This document shows, piece by piece, positions 28,579 to 41,870 of a stretch of 64,000 nucleotides of DNA. Source of the DNA: Neostapfia colusana (lineage: Eukaryota; Streptophyta; Magnoliopsida; Poales; Poaceae); contig JASWHV010000003.1 of assembly GCA_030760725.1 (NCBI GenBank), positions 110,206,153 through 110,270,152 of the forward strand, given 5' to 3'. The notes beneath the pieces are model-generated. The model had not been told where the DNA came from. It saw only the letters and a list, made by a program, of their open reading frames with translations, and did no database searches. The translations under genes and the position numbers were made by a program. Within the stretch, counting starts at the first letter, position 1. Every line of letters starts with the position of its first letter.

Positions 28579-30660
28579 ATGGAAAGCCCTAAGAAGACTG
28601 GTGCTGGTAGTAACAGTGAAGCCGACAATGTGGAGTTTAGAGACTCCAGTAGCTCAGGCTCAGATCACAGTCCATCGGATCCTTTTCCAAATATAAAAAT
28701 TAAAAAGACTTCAGAGGATCTCGACCCACAATATGATGCTGCTGGCGAGGTACAGATCACGAATCTTAATTCCAGCAGTTTAAGTTAATGTTGGTTGTCA
28801 AGTATATGAAGCCTTATAATTCTTTTGTACCTAGCTTAATTGCCAAGACAACGAGGTGACTTCGGCTCCTAAAACCACAGAAGGTTCTCCAATGGTTGAA
28901 TCCTCAAATTCAGTGAAATGATAACTAGGGCAATGAGGTCCCAATAAGGCTCCATTGAACCGCATCATATACATAACAAGTGTCGGTCGAGGTGGTCTTC
29001 CCCAAGAACCACTGGATTAAGTAACAAAGTACTGAAATGCATGTTGTTGTCTTGTTAGAGAGCTCGTACCGATCACAACCGAGAATTGGAGAAAATTCCG
29101 TGAGGCGAACAAGAATGAATTGTGGGAGAAGTTAAATAAACAATTCAGGTTCCCAAAATTCACGGATGAAGCTGTAAAGAAAGCAACATTGGTCTCTTGC
29201 GGCAAGAAGTTTGGTGGCTGGAAGAGTGAAATGAATGCTTATGTTAAGGACAATAAGGTCCCTAACCAGAAGAAGATAAGAAAAATCACACAAGCTCAGT
29301 GTTAAGAATTTGTTCGTCAAAAGACAACACCTAAGGCTAAAGCCCTAAGTGAATCTTGGTCAGAGCTTGCCAAAAACAACAAATATCATCATCGCTCGGG
29401 GTCTGTTGGATATGCCTCCAAAGTTGAGAAATAGAATAAAATATTAGAGTAAACTGTCAGTAAGGGCAATCCAGACCCGCTACAAGGCTACGGTGAGAGA
29501 ACTAAGTGGTGGGTCTTAGCTCGGTCAGTTTTGACCAGCGAGGGCAAACTTGAAAAGGCCGACTCTGTGAACAAGGTAGAGCAAAAAAATGAAAGAAGTA
29601 ATTCAAAAGCAACAGAAGGGTCTGTTCAAGCCATAGAGGGAGAATGACCAACTTACCGCTATCCTAGGCAACCATGAACACGGTGGACGGATTCGAGCAA
29701 TCTCTTCTCAATGTCCTAGAGAGATGGTTTCCCAAACAATAGAGTTATATAAAAGATGTGACAAGTTCAAGAAGACAATTGAATATACGTTGATCAAAAG
29801 GTCTAGGAATCTGTGAAAGAAACAATAGATAAACTTATAGAATCGGGACAATTAATGCCACAAAATAGAGTAATGGTTCCTGTGGCAAAGGAGCATTTGA
29901 TATCTCCAACTTCCTACCCTAGCAGCGTAGGATCTGTGCCAGGCTCATGGTCAATCCATAAGTTCACTGTCGATAATATTGTTAAGGACATGTCTTACCG
30001 TCTTCTTGTCCCGACCGGCAGGGAACAAAACAAAATAGGTTGCCATTGCTATGGCAAAGCCGAATCTTGTCTTTAACGGCAATTCACTTCCGTTGTATTA
30101 TGACATGGTGCAAGTTCTCCAGATCATTGATAATGATTATGAAGATTATGATATACACCACATCACACCTAAGGGGATCACGACTCTGGGGCAGGCCGTC
30201 AACCAGTTGATCCTTTGGCACCAACGCGATATCATGTTGTTGGACGATGAGCCGAGGTCTAGCCCCATTACATCTCGAAAGACTGCAGCCCCATCTTCTT
30301 CGCAGAAAGTCCAGGAAGATCCACTCCCGCTATGTCCCAGCAAGGATGATAGTAACCTTGCTAGTAAAGATAACCAAGATCAACCAGTTGAACAACAGCT
30401 TGAAGCAGTACAAGAGCAAACTGCTGGTAGTAAAGACCAATCAGTTGAACAATAGGTTCAACAACAGGCCAGTGTCCAACTTTTGACGACTACTCCTCGG
30501 TCAGTGCCTGTGAAATTTAGCTCATACGAAAATAAGGAACCGAACCTTCTAAAGAAGTGTCACAATATTTTGAAAAAATGAAGAAAAATATTACAAAATC
30601 TAATGCATCTCGTGCTTCACTTGAGCCAGCATTAGAAAATATTGAGGAGTGGGAAGCAGA
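28579..30660 (+). pseudogene. TNPA-like (Ptta/En/Spm plant transposase) pseudogene
   Basis: A subterminal-repeat-binding CACTA protein family. The exon-like parts are MESPKKTGAGSNSEADN with an acidic Ser-rich stretch (28579-28785), then MWEKLNKQFRFPKFTDEAV, KKATLVSCGKKFGGWKSEM and ITQAQC (29120-29305). An in-frame TAA replaces the usual Trp. Then come EFVRQKTTPKAKALSES, VKETIDKLIESGQLMP (29811), the GREQNKIG segment, PLYYDMVQVLQI and TTLGQAVNQLILWHQRDIML (about 30180-30240). A Gln-rich tail follows, and NIEEWEADS is cut at 30660 by LTR P0. Many stops and frameshifts are present, so it is not functional as read. Confidence 0.83.
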
Positions 30661-31600
30661 TAGTAAAGGTCCCAAAATTTTGAATACAAATGAACCGAAG
30701 TTTGAACAGCCTTTTTTGTTTCATATTTATGGAATTTGAGACTTGTTAAAAATTTTCACATATGATATGCACATGAGTGTCCATCTACACAAGTTCGAAT
30801 ATTTATTTGCATGCTTGTAGCCAAGGTGGATTTAAAACCACAGATGTGATGTCTCATGTGCAATAGAAAGTTTGAAATCAGTTTTTGAACTGAATTTGTT
30901 CAACTCAAATTTCAAATGAGAGAAGCAGAATAGAAATGCAAGCTGTTGTGTTAAAAATCTCATTTGCAGCAGCTAAATTGAAAATCAGATTTTATATTTG
31001 AATTCATCAGGTCCAAATTAGTGGGGATGCAAAGTTTCATGAATTTTGGAGATGTTTTGCTGTCCATTTTTCCAAAAGGGCTTTAAATTGCATAGGAATT
31101 CAAATTCAAATTTGAATTTGGATGAAACTTGCTCAATTATCCAAATGCATTCCAGATTCAAACTCCACACATTTGAAATGATCACCTGCCAAGAATTTAT
31201 ATTTTTGGGGAGGATAAGGGGATGAAATGGACTGGGGCCCATTTGTCATTGGAACAAATTGCCTTACACTCAAAGTCTTGCTCCTTTGTTTTTTCTACTC
31301 AAAGCGCACGAAGACTAACAGCTCGACACCGAGACACCACACCGAGGACACCTCCCGAGCAGCTCGTGGACTCCCGCCCTCACCCTTATCAGCTCACACC
31401 GGGGGCGTGTTGCCTCACCAAACCGAGACACTCTCGTGCTTCACCCTCCTTCACGCAACGGCACCTTTCCTCGGGATTTCTTGCCGCCACCGAGCTCACA
31501 CACCGGGTCTCCGTCGCCAACACGTTCCGTGAGTTTTGACAACTGGACAAATGTGAAAACGGAGTCGCCCACACTCCCTCAAGCTTGTCAAAGCAATTCA
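30661..31600 (+). repeat. LTR fragment P0, 5' end of a family-1 LTR
   Basis: Starts at gtaaaggtcccaaaattttg (30663), the same 20 bases that begin LTR P3 at 31602. It runs parallel to P3 for about 590 bp at roughly 80% identity by eye, then into a GC-rich block. The expected TG is damaged (TAG). It is interrupted at 31600 by insertion of E3. The short frames 31222-31539 and similar are not conserved. Confidence 0.8.
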
Positions 31601-34600
31601 TGTAAAGGTCCCAAAATTTTGAATACAAATAAACTGAAGTTTGAACACCATTTGGTTTCAAGTTTATAAAAATCGGGACTTGTTTAAGTTTTCCAAAAGT
31701 GATGATACGCATGAGTGTCCCACCACACTAGCAAAGTATCATTTCAGTGTTTGGTGGACAAAGTTAATTTAAAACACATTTGTAAGCTCTCATGTGCAAG
31801 AGGGAGTAAAATTCAGATTTTGAACTCAATTTGTTCAACTCAAATCTCAAATGGGGTAGCACAATAGTAATGCAAACTGTTGTGCTCAAACTCTCATTGC
31901 AGTGGCTAAATTAAAAGTCAGATTTCTTATTTAAATTCCATATGTCCAAATTAGTGGGGATGCAAAGTTTCATGAATTGTGGAGATACTTTGCTAGCTAT
32001 TTAAAAGAGGACTTTAAGTTGCATAGCAATTAAAATCCAAATTTGAATTTGGATGAAACTTGCTCAATTATCCGAATGCATTCCAGATTCAAACTCCGCA
32101 TAATTGAATTATGTGATCTACCAAATTTGAGATCTTTTAGAGGATGAGAGTGTGCTGACTTGTGGGACCCACTGGTCAGCCACAGTAAAAAAAGATCGGA
32201 GAGTGTTCAGTCCCTGTTTTTCCACTCAAACAGCCGAGGCAGCAGAGGGTGCCACCGAGCTTCCACGCAGCAGCCGCTCTCCCGATTGTTTCATTGTGCT
32301 GGCAAGATGCTCGTGTGGTTCCTTAGCCCCGGCATGATCCTCTCACTCCCAAACTGAACCCCCACTGCTTTTGCTTCGTGCTCACGCCAGAGAACAGAGC
32401 CGCTCGTTGCCGCCCGGTGGTTGATCGGGAACCGGCAACGGCTTGTGCACAGCAACCCTCCAACCCGAAAAATGGTACCGAGGGATCGCCTACTACCTCC
32501 TCTGAATGAGAACGAGCGAGCTCGGCCTCCCCAAACCGAGAACCCTATGTTCGCGTGGCGGCCGAAAGGAACCGTGACGAGGAGGCTCACGTGGACAGCC
32601 TGACTGAGAGCTTATGACGCCCGAGCAAGAGAATCATCGGACGCGCCCCGACCACGTGCTGCTCACTTCGGAAGATCATGCCAAATCGTGGCTCGTCGCC
32701 GATGAATTCCGTGGTTTTCTTCCGGCTGGCGCAAAACAACCCGCGGATTAAGAACCTTCAAATTCTCGATCAATACTCGTTTAGAGCTCACCAAATTCGG
32801 CACAAATGAACTATACTTGATAAGGAACATCTTCTCCTCGCAACCCTAGCGTGAAAACCTTTGTAGCCGGCGTATCTCAAGCATTGGAAATGGCGACCGT
32901 GGTGGGGGACGTCGGTTGCATGGTGCAACTCTAGTTAGAGACTTTCCCGAACCGATTTGATTGCTTGACGATCTTCTCTAGTGCCCACTGGTTATGTAGA
33001 GCCCTTTGCTCGAGCGGTTAGGGTACTAGAACGACCGGCCATCGGCGCTGAAGTTAAACCAAGCCGCCGCACTGTCGCTAGCCACGGTAGGGTCGTCACC
33101 GGTGTGGGGCGACCTCCCCAATGTGTTCCTCGTGTCGATTAAGGGTCTGGCGGCGAGTATGAGCACCGGAGGTGGTTGGTAGACCGTGATCCGGAGAGGG
33201 GGCGATGCGGGCGCGGGAGGAAGAAGATGACCCGCCTGGCCCCACACGTCAGCCACTCGTTTTAACTGAGGCGGATTTTCTGTGGCTTCAGATCCATTTG
33301 TGACTGCGCGGGTTAAATCAGTAGCCTCTTGCGGCATTGGCTGAGGAAGCGCCACGTAGCCACGGGTCCGCGGTCAGACTTTTGAAAATTTCCCCGAATT
33401 AGTTTAAATTGCAGATTTCATTCAAACTTCAGGTCAACATAATTTTTGCTAGGAAACTCTAAATTTGTTGATTCAAATCGGGTAGGTTCAGGTTAAATAA
33501 CTCTATCCAAATACTCAACCCAATTTGTATGAAATTCAATAATTAGTTCTGGAAAATTCTTTAAAGCTTTTCAGCAAAAGAATTTTACAGGGAGTTTGAT
33601 TCATCAAAAATCCCCAAATTTTGCCAGAATATTCCCTAGGATAATAATGAAGTGCTGTAAATTTTTTAGCTCATTTAGAGTTGATTAGATTAGGAGAATT
33701 CAGATTGCAAAATACTGAATTCAAATGTATACAGAAACTTTTTCAGAAAAGCCCCAAACTTGAAAATTCAGTTCTGGGCAACACTTAGCTCTAAAAATCC
33801 TAAGAAAATTCATGCATGCTCTCTGAACTATAATTGAAATTGTAGTTGAATAATTTTGGCATGAACATGTGAATTACTTCAGAATTAATTTCTTTTTTCT
33901 TAATTGCTTAAGGAATTGTTCAGAATAAACCACTCATTGAAAAATGCTAAATTTTGGTCCGGAATCTTTTCATGTGACCAAGAACTCACATGCAAATTTG
34001 CAGCTCATGTTGAGCCTTAGATCTTTCTGTCCAGGTTCTCCAACTTATGTATGTGAGAAAAACATAGGGATTAGTGTGGGAATTATGGGAGACACAATTT
34101 CCTTCCACTTTAGCTGCAATTTGGCAAGCTAAGTCCCTGTGTAGTTTAGGACTTCCTGTAAAATTTCCAGAATCATTGAAGTTCAGGTTCTCCATTATTG
34201 TTCACATTATCAGCTCATCTTATATGTTCGTTAGGAAACTTAGTTTATAACTAAGCTCCTAGGGCAAATTTTGTTAAACCTTGATGATTCTTTGCACAAC
34301 AGAGGCAACAAAGACGTTCTTGGCATTTCCACACAGCCTCTGTTCTTAAGAAGTTCGAGTCTTTAATTCTTTACATTGCATTATAAAAACTTATGCATAT
34401 ACATGTCGATAGCTCACGACGACGGACTTCGACGGAGTCATCCCTTGAGGTGTGGATCAGTTGAGCAAATTCAGAAGGATCAAGGGATAGAAGATCACTA
34501 ACTGCTATTATATACTACTCCCCTGCAAAACAGGCAAGCTCTGGTTTGCATTAGCCATTTCATACTTTATGTATTTCCTACCATTCTGCATTAGAGCCTT

Positions 34601-34679
34601 GTTTGGAAACCCAAATGCATAGCCAAGAGAATCAGGGTTGTTGGGCTTAGGTTTTAAACCTCGAGTATCCACTGCAATG

Positions 34680-37600
34680 ATAAATATAACAGCCCTAACT
34701 TTTGTAAAGGTTGATGTCAGCTCATGAAACAAAGTTAAGGCGATAAAGACTATAATTGTGTCACATGAAATGATGAACACATAAATGGACATGTGAGGGA
34801 GATAAAAATTTTCTCTAGCCGATGCTCAACACATGTTAACCTAGGGGAAATAATTACACTCCCAAAAACTCTAACTCATGTGCACCTTCTCTATGAGTAG
34901 AGTGGAGGAAATTTAAATGCAATTTGAATTCTTTTGAAAGGATTCCTATTCAGATTGTACAAAGGCCCATATGTGAGAGCATAGATGCATTTCTCATGTA
35001 TTCGAGAGCCTAAGTTTCAAATTTGGAGAATTTTAGGTTTCATATACTATTTATTCTGAGGATTAAATGAGGGCACGTTCAAATTCAAACTTAAATTTGA
35101 ATTTTGAACCAAACAAACTCAATTTCAAAATCTGATTTCAGATTTGAGTTCCTCATAATTCTTTTGACCAATCCTCCAAGTTTGATCAAATTCGGAGCTC
35201 GTTTGCTAATTTAAATCAAAATGGGGGATAAGAGGGAGAACTGTGGCTGTGGACCCCACATGTCATACACCACAATTGAACAGCAGACTTTGTTTCCTCC
35301 CGGAGGCACACACGCACGACAGCAGCAGATGAGCACGCTCGGTGGCTCAGCTCCAGCTCCTGCTTGCTTGACTTCTCCTCATCCTGATCTCCAGCGAGTG
35401 CCACAAGGCTAATTTGCCTCTCCCAGCTCCATCTCAGCCTCAGTGTTCTGCTCCCGTGGGCTTCTCTCGCAAGCAGAACAGAACCACCGCTCTGCTCTTC
35501 TTCCCCTCACGCAGCCACCACTGGACCTCGGTTGCTCGAGCTCCCCACAGAGAAAACCTTCGCCCGCGAGTGCTCTAGCCGGCTGTCAACTTCCCTCCGC
35601 AGTCCTGAGCTCACCGGCGCCTAGAAACGGCAAAGTTTCCACTGTCCCGAACTGAAACTGAAGAAGCTGGAACTGGACGCCGTGGACAGCCCAAACCATA
35701 ATGGATCACGCCCAAGCAAGCCACCCCATCTGTGCACCAACAAGTCTAGTTGCTCACCTCCAAATCTCAGCCCCAGCCATTGATCACAGAGGGAGAATTT
35801 CAAGTTTTTCTCCCGGGCGGCAGAAACAGACCTTGAAGTAAGGAATTGTAAAATTCGTCCTCAATTCGTGTTTGTTGGGTCTCAAACTTCACACACAGGA
35901 TGTTAACTGCCTAGCACACCTCCTCCATCAATTTTAGACCAAGAAATTGAGTGTAGAGTGAGCAATCCGAGCTCTTTTAGAGGGTATGCCGCTGGACCCT
36001 ATCGGGTGCACGGTGCCGATAGGTTTAGAGCCCTCTCCAGCTTGTTTAGACCTCATGCCGGTCTTCTACATGATCCCCTGGTGCTGTAGAGCCCAAGAAC
36101 CGACCAATTGGTGGAGAATTCACCGTGCAAGACCTCGCCGGAGCTCTAGGGTTTGCTGTGGCCGGTGCGCCATGTTTTCTGGCGAGTTTCAGCCGCCAGC
36201 GACCTCACCAACGTGTTCAGCGTGGGGAAATATGGGGGGCGGCCAGCAGGGGGTCTGGAGATGTCTGGGAACTGGTTTTCCGGCGACCTCGCCGGAGGGG
36301 GCCGCCACTGCCCTGTTTGGCGCGAGTCTGGAGGTTAGGGATGACAGGTGAGACCCACTGTCGGCATTTAAACATTGTCCAGATTTTCCCACTCTAGTTC
36401 AAACTTTGGAGATCCATAACTTTGTGTAGGAGTGTCCAAAAATTGTGAAACAAATTTTGTTGGATTCCTCTCAAAGAGTACTATTTAGGGGTGCAGGACA
36501 ATGTTTATGAAAATCCCTGGATTTGGCTCATTAATTCATTTAATTAAAACCTTGTATGAATTTTTACAGGAGTTTTGTTTATTGGAAAATTCCCAAATTT
36601 GGACAGGACATTCTTCCGAAAATCCATGAACTTCAGTAAAAATTTCAGAGGCATTGAACCCCGTTGGATTGGACAAATGATGTGTTCATTCCTTATGTCT
36701 GTGAAAAATGGGAAAATAAACAGAGACATTTTCAGCTTTTCCCCATTCTTTGAAAAATCCATATCTCCATGTAGGAAACTCCAAAAATGGTAAAACCAAT
36801 TCCTACGGACTCAGGACATTTTGTACTTCACAAAAAGTCTACTTTGCAGCATGGGAAAGCTTAATATCTAAGGGGTAAAGGCAGATTAGTGAAAACCACA
36901 TAAGGATTTGTTGTGCTCACATGAAGCCATTTCATGAGCTCAATTTTTGCACACTGCATAAATACCTTCCATAGAGGCTGTGGTTAAATTCTCAGCTTCA
37001 TTGGACCTATGGAACTTGAGCTACCATCTTTTAGGTTTAAGTGTTCATATAATGGACTTAATCACATGGTGATTACTAGTATCTCTTTTCACCCTAGCTT
37101 TCATCTTCTCTAAGGTTTAGATCCAACAACAGAAACCTTGCTGTTGTTTGTCCCTTTTTGGTGTGAGTTAACTGGTACAACAGTTTTAAACCATTTTCTA
37201 AATTGCTTTTGATCACATGTGCATAAATAATCTTAATAGCACGTGACGTCGACGTTCGACGAGGACTCGACTCTGCAGCGAGGATCTCCATCTCGTGACC
37301 AGTTTGGCGGATTCTCCAGGGGAAGACTAACTCCTAGCTTCTAACAAAACTGTTGAGCAAGGCAAGCCCCGGTCTGCATATAGTTACCGTTTTAAATTTT
37401 GTTTTACTTCACCTCATGTTTATTAGACTTGATATTGTGCATTATGTCTAGGATGATTGAAACCCACTTGCATGGCTATTACATCCCTGATTAGAAGGTT
37501 TAGTGTAGGCTTTGCCTCGTTGTAGATGCTAGGCTAATGTTGTAGCTAGCTCGGTAGAAGTCGAGTAGTAAAAAGCTACTCGCGAGAAAGTTCGAGTAAT

Positions 37601-38873
37601 GGAGTTACTCGCGAGAGATAAATGATAAGAGCACCCTCATGAATATGAGATGGGGACGGGGATGTTCCTGTAGGACGGAGCGCTCAAGGTTGGTCTCGAC
37701 CTGCGATGGGTGTGACAATGCTTGAGACCACATTTGGCCTGGACCGGGATGGTAAGGCAAATGTGGAGGTTGGTTGTAGCCCCGTCCGTGTCGGTTAAGG
37801 ACTGTATGTATGCGGCCCTGCTGGACAAGATTGAGCTGTACCGGATATATAGTGGGGTATGGGACCCATGAAACCGATGTAACTCGATGGACCGTGATAT
37901 AGAAACTCATCCTTCGCGTGGGCATGGCGTCGAGATAGCGGGAGGTGTAAATCCTTTAGCGGGCAACTTCGACGTGACTGCGTAGAGGACCATCCTGCTC
38001 GGCGCGAAGAGTTTTTCTATGTCGGGGTGTCGTGTGAAAGGTTGCTGCATACAACGTAAGAAAGAGCTCTTGAGAGAGTCTTTCGAGGCAGGTGTATGTG
38101 TCGTGTATTCCGGGTTGTTATTGATTCGAATCACCATCGCTCGAGGAAGAGGATTGAGCATACTTGCCCACTGCGCTGTGACTTAGTAAGAAGATGAACT
38201 AAGTCTCGTAACTTGCTGTTTGGGGATTAATCACTGTATTGGAACCTTGACTGAAGTAGATATAGAGCCAACTAAATTTCATTTCCACCTTAGGCTAGCA
38301 ACATCGGGATAAGCGTTTCTTGTTTTATTGTGGACTTCCGATGTTGTGAGGCGTGAGGCCCACTAAAATGAAGGCTATAAGAATCTAAATATAAGGATCA
38401 AGTTTAGTCAAGCTGCATTTTGCAAATTCCTATTCCTACTGTCTTACTACCCCTGCATTTAGGGTTACATGTTTAGGAGTGACGGTTAAGTCTTGCTGAG
38501 CCTTAGTGCTCACGGTTGCTTCTGAGTTGTTTTGCAGGTAGCAGGATGCCTGCTATGAAGAGGGTTGTTCGGTGAGGCGATGAACCTCACGGTTCGTTCC
38601 ACTCATCGGAAACCTAGCCGCTGCCTTTCTTTGGTGAAGCTAGTAGGAAGCGTTCACGGGCTGAATGACTTCTCTTTGGCGTAGTTAGGGTCGAGAGTGA
38701 GTAGATTGTCCAGCTAGTTTTAATTTCCGCTGCGTGTGTACATTATGTTGTAAAAGAAATTATCTTGAGTAACAAAAATGGTTCCGTTATGTTCTATCGT
38801 CTATTTTCGTGCTTGCTGTTGGGTGCCTCATCGCACGGCACCACCCACTGCGATCACCGGGCCTCACAATAAA
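34680..38873 (+). repeat. Target-site duplication ATAAA flanking the solo LTR
   Basis: ATAAA at 34680-34684 and again at 38869-38873, directly bordering the nested LTR. A 5-bp duplication is the Ty3/gypsy hallmark. Confidence 0.92.
34685..38868 (+). mobile_element. Complete solo LTR, 4184 bp, nested in LTR P3
   Basis: Begins TATAACAGCCC (the usual TG is mutated to TA) and ends GGGCCTCACA. It contains the GC-rich block (35250-36350), the 'gggacccactgtcgg' segment, caagccccggtctgcat and the LTR 3' blocks (ttgctgagcc, 'gtgctgttgggtgcc' variants). There is no primer site and no internal region, and host LTR sequence resumes at once after the second ATAAA. It is the product of LTR-LTR recombination. 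The frames inside (35221-36397, 37605-38161) are not conserved. Confidence 0.92.
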
Positions 38874-40133
38874 TTGGTGTAGGATTCGGTACAAGTCAAG
38901 TAGTTGAAACTACTCATGAGAATAGGCTAGAGGCACACCACTCGGTTAGAGATAGCGAATGAAATACACGGCAAGTAAAATGAGACCGAGCGGAGAGTAA
39001 GGGCAGCAGGACTTTGGGGCCTGGGTGCCATAGCTCTGCTTGTGTCAATTAAGGACCGAGCCGTGTGCGGGCCTGTTGAACAAGCTAGAACAGTACCGAA
39101 GACCTACCGAATATATGGAAACCGGGAAACCGATGTAATTCGGGTAGCGATATGTTTAGGCATTGCTTGTAGTCCAGAGGGTAGGTTGAGAGCAGCGAGG
39201 TGTAAATCGGCTGGCGGGTCCTGCGGATGCTCCACGCAGAGACCTCCTGCTCGGGACGATAGGACCGGTTCAACACTTGGCTAACAGATGAAAGGTGGTT
39301 GCATACGACGTCCGTGGCGGTTGTTGTAGACAACATCAAGTAAAGGCATAGGTGACAGGTTATTCGGGTAACCCTGCAGGTATAAATCGATTATAATCAC
39401 CGTCCCTCTTGGTCGATGAGTACCACTTGTTCACTGTACCGTGACGTAGAAAGAACATACTAGTGTCATGGTAAAAGATTGCTGGTTGAAAGCTTTACAT
39501 GCTTGTTAATGATTTGCTGTAGTTTAGAGATAATCAATGTTATTTTCATCTTTAGGCAAAGCACATAAGAAAAATGCGTTTGTTGTTTGATTGCGGCTTT
39601 CTTATGTGTCTTAGCACGAGGTTTTCCACTAACTTGAGGCTAAAACTTGAAAGTAAGATTCAACTAATTAAGCTTGTCTTTTTCAACATACTTTCCTATT
39701 ATACACTGCAAACTCAGCATGTAGAGTTTCATGTGTAGGTGAGACGGGTCAGTCTTGCTGAGCCATCATACTCACGCTTGCTATATGAGTAGTTTTGCAG
39801 ATTAACATCTATGCTTATGACGAGGTTGTTCGGTGAGACTCGGAGACTTCCGAGTCTTTTAACACGTGGAGAACCCAGCCGCTGTCGATGACTTTGTGTT
39901 GCTAGTGAGAAGAGTCCACTAACTGGACATCTTCTCGAGTGAGAAATTTAGTCTTCCGCTGTATTTATTTGATGTAAATTATTTACAAAGAACACTCTTA
40001 AAGCTTCCGCTTTTGATTTATGTGATACGGTCTTCCTTATATGTGTTCTATTTGGTGCCACATATCATGGCACCACCCAATGCGATTCCCGGGTGAGTGG
40101 CATGGCCTCGTGTCGAGTCGCGTCCTCACAGCA

Positions 40134-40146
40134 TGGTATCAGAGCC
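40134..40146 (+). other. Primer-binding site, tRNA-iMet type (E3)
   Basis: TGGTATCAGAGCC, three bases after the LTR end at 40130. Confidence 0.93.
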
Positions 40147-41540
40147 GCCTTGGTAATAGCACACAAAATAAGGATCATATTACGACAAAAACTTAGTATA
40201 TGGTGAGAAAACGGTACTAGGCCCACATATGGACTATGATATTAGCCTAATATGAAGGTGGCAGTCTAACTTATGTGTTATGCTGGAAAATAATGCATCT
40301 CTGGGGGTGCATGTGAGCGCTGTCCATCAGTGCGCACAAGCTTATGGGTGGAGCCTCACAGGTGGCAGGTAACCTGACCAGCTTTAGTATTCTCTACGAC
40401 TCTTCATGTCGTTTGGGGTATTCGAGCAAAACCCTTCCCTGGCATGCTACGGGCAAGTAGGGGAGACCCTGTCACGTGGTTAGTAACATGAACACGTAGC
40501 TCAAGGTGTGATTGGCTTGAGAACAACCATGCGAGTGACGACAGACGGTTGTATGGAACTGTATTGGGACCGGGTTTGGTGTGCAGCCGAACCTCATGAT
40601 TGTGTGTGACTTATGCAGGTGTTTTAACCATGAAACCGTAGTACAAGTAGCACACGTTTGCGAGTGACCGTTTTAGTGCCACCTAAGGATACGGATATGC
40701 CGTTATAATCTGGTTAAGTTTTTCTTTTGGTGAGGCAACGTAGTGCCAACATGTCTCTTACGGTGCATCGACACCATACTAAACTTAATAACCTCTCCCC
40801 TATGAAGAAATGATTCATGAACTAACTTTAGACTAAAAATGGAAGTTTGAAACAAATATTAGTTACTTAACTCTTATTTTGAGCTAAGATTCAAATGAGA
40901 GAATGACTAGGCTTCAAAAGTTCCAAAAACAGAGTGCGCTGTTTCGGGCAAAAATTATATCTAGACTTTGACAGAGCATAACTCTGAGCAGCTTTACCTA
41001 ATGGAATCTTATGATACAGTTCTGGAAATATTTTTAAGTGCTATACTTCTCTGTAGACCTCCAGAGCAAAATCACACGCCAAATTGGAGGAAAGTCCAGT
41101 TGAATGCAAACTGTCCAAAACCAGGACAGAAGCAAAAACTCTCTGGATATTTATGTATTTTAGCCATAACTCTCTGTAGAAAAATCCCTAAGGGTCATAT
41201 GATACACCGTTGGAAAGGTTATGAAATGTGCAAAAATTTTGCAATTAAAATTTTGTTCATATTCTTATTGTATATTCAGATACAACTGTGATAATAACAG
41301 CCACATACAAAGGAGATGCTGGCAAATTTTATCCAGGAATTCTGTTAACTTTGGAAAATCATAACTTTGATCCAGAAACGGTCTGGAGTCATATGAATAC
41401 TCGTTGGAAATATAATGAAGTTAACTTTAACTTTGGTATTCAACTTGAGTTATGACAATGCTTTTAAGTGGACTAAAATCTGGATTTAGTGCATCAAGGT
41501 CTGTTTTGTACAGAGAAGAGGAAAATAAGTGATATGGTGC
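40147..41540 (+). other. Leader of E3
   Basis: Noncoding, and very close in order and content to the E4 leader (55410-56947): the ggtggagcc...taacc block, gagtgaccgttttagtgcc, and the 'acagagtgcgctgtt' region. It joins directly to the 3' part of gag, so the leader end and most of gag are deleted. Confidence 0.72.
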
Positions 41541-41870
41541 AGGCCAACACAAGTTATGTGCCTCAAAAGTACCAGTTGGTGTATCGAATGCTATCCGGTG
41601 AAATATGGAGGCCCCTGTACGATTAACTCCTCAGAGGTTGATTGCTGGTCAAGCACCACAACTTGCACCACCTCCACAGCAGCAGCATCAGACGGTGGTT
41701 TGTGCTCCATCGCTGCAGCCATATGTACCTAGTTTCCTACCACAAGTCAGCAAAGAACCGGAGAGACATCCGTGCTTCACTTGTGGTCGGATGGGCCATT
41801 ATGCTAGGTATTGTCCGGAGGGAATTCAAGTATGCGGGTCATCATATTGATTATGCAGAAAAGAGGGCAG
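41541..41870 (+). pseudogene. Gag 3' remnant of E3 with intact zinc knuckle
   Basis: Only the nucleocapsid end survives: a Pro/Gln-rich tail (LAPPPQQQHQTVVCAP) and CFTCGRMGHYARYC, a perfect CX2CX4HX4C knuckle for RNA binding (about 41775-41815). The capsid region is missing and there is no start codon in context. A frameshift near 41830 links it to the protease frame. Confidence 0.85.

Larger units (their letters stand above)
21515..30660. mobile_element. Decayed CACTA (En/Spm) block with captured host sequences
   Basis: It contains a TNPD (transposase-associated domain) start on the minus strand and a TNPA-like gene on the plus strand. Between them are many copies of CACTA-style subterminal palindromes (CAGRCGGTTTT...AAAACCGYCTG). 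No CACTA/TAGTG termini were identified, so I cannot tell one rearranged element from two joined elements. It is flanked by family-1 LTR fragments on both sides (P2 ending 21510, P0 starting about 30663). Confidence 0.75.
31601..40130 (+). repeat. 5' LTR of E3 (P3), split by a nested solo LTR
   Basis: Starts TGTAAAGGTCCC at 31601 and ends CGTCCTCACA at 40130, just before a primer site. Removing the nested 34685-38868 LTR and one target copy leaves 4341 bp. The interrupted sequence rejoins cleanly (gcaatg / ATAAA / ttggtgtagg), matching uninterrupted LTR L3 in reverse (about 44205-44225). The first 600 bp repeat those of P0. The GC-rich part (32190-33350) has unconserved frames only. Segments 33360-34680 and 38869-40130 carry the usual family blocks. 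Confidence 0.85.

Noticed and set aside
35986..36397. Overlapping open frames of 60-120 codons in the GC-rich part of the solo LTR
   Set aside because: The homologous block in P2 (18700-19080) does not keep the same frames; composition alone explains their length.
37605..38161. Minus-strand frames with Thr/His/Pro-rich sequence, recurring near 20497-20781, 43747-44214 and 48175-48562
   Set aside because: The recurrence comes from LTR homology. Frames and lengths shift between copies, and they are antisense in plus LTRs and sense in minus LTRs without conserved starts.
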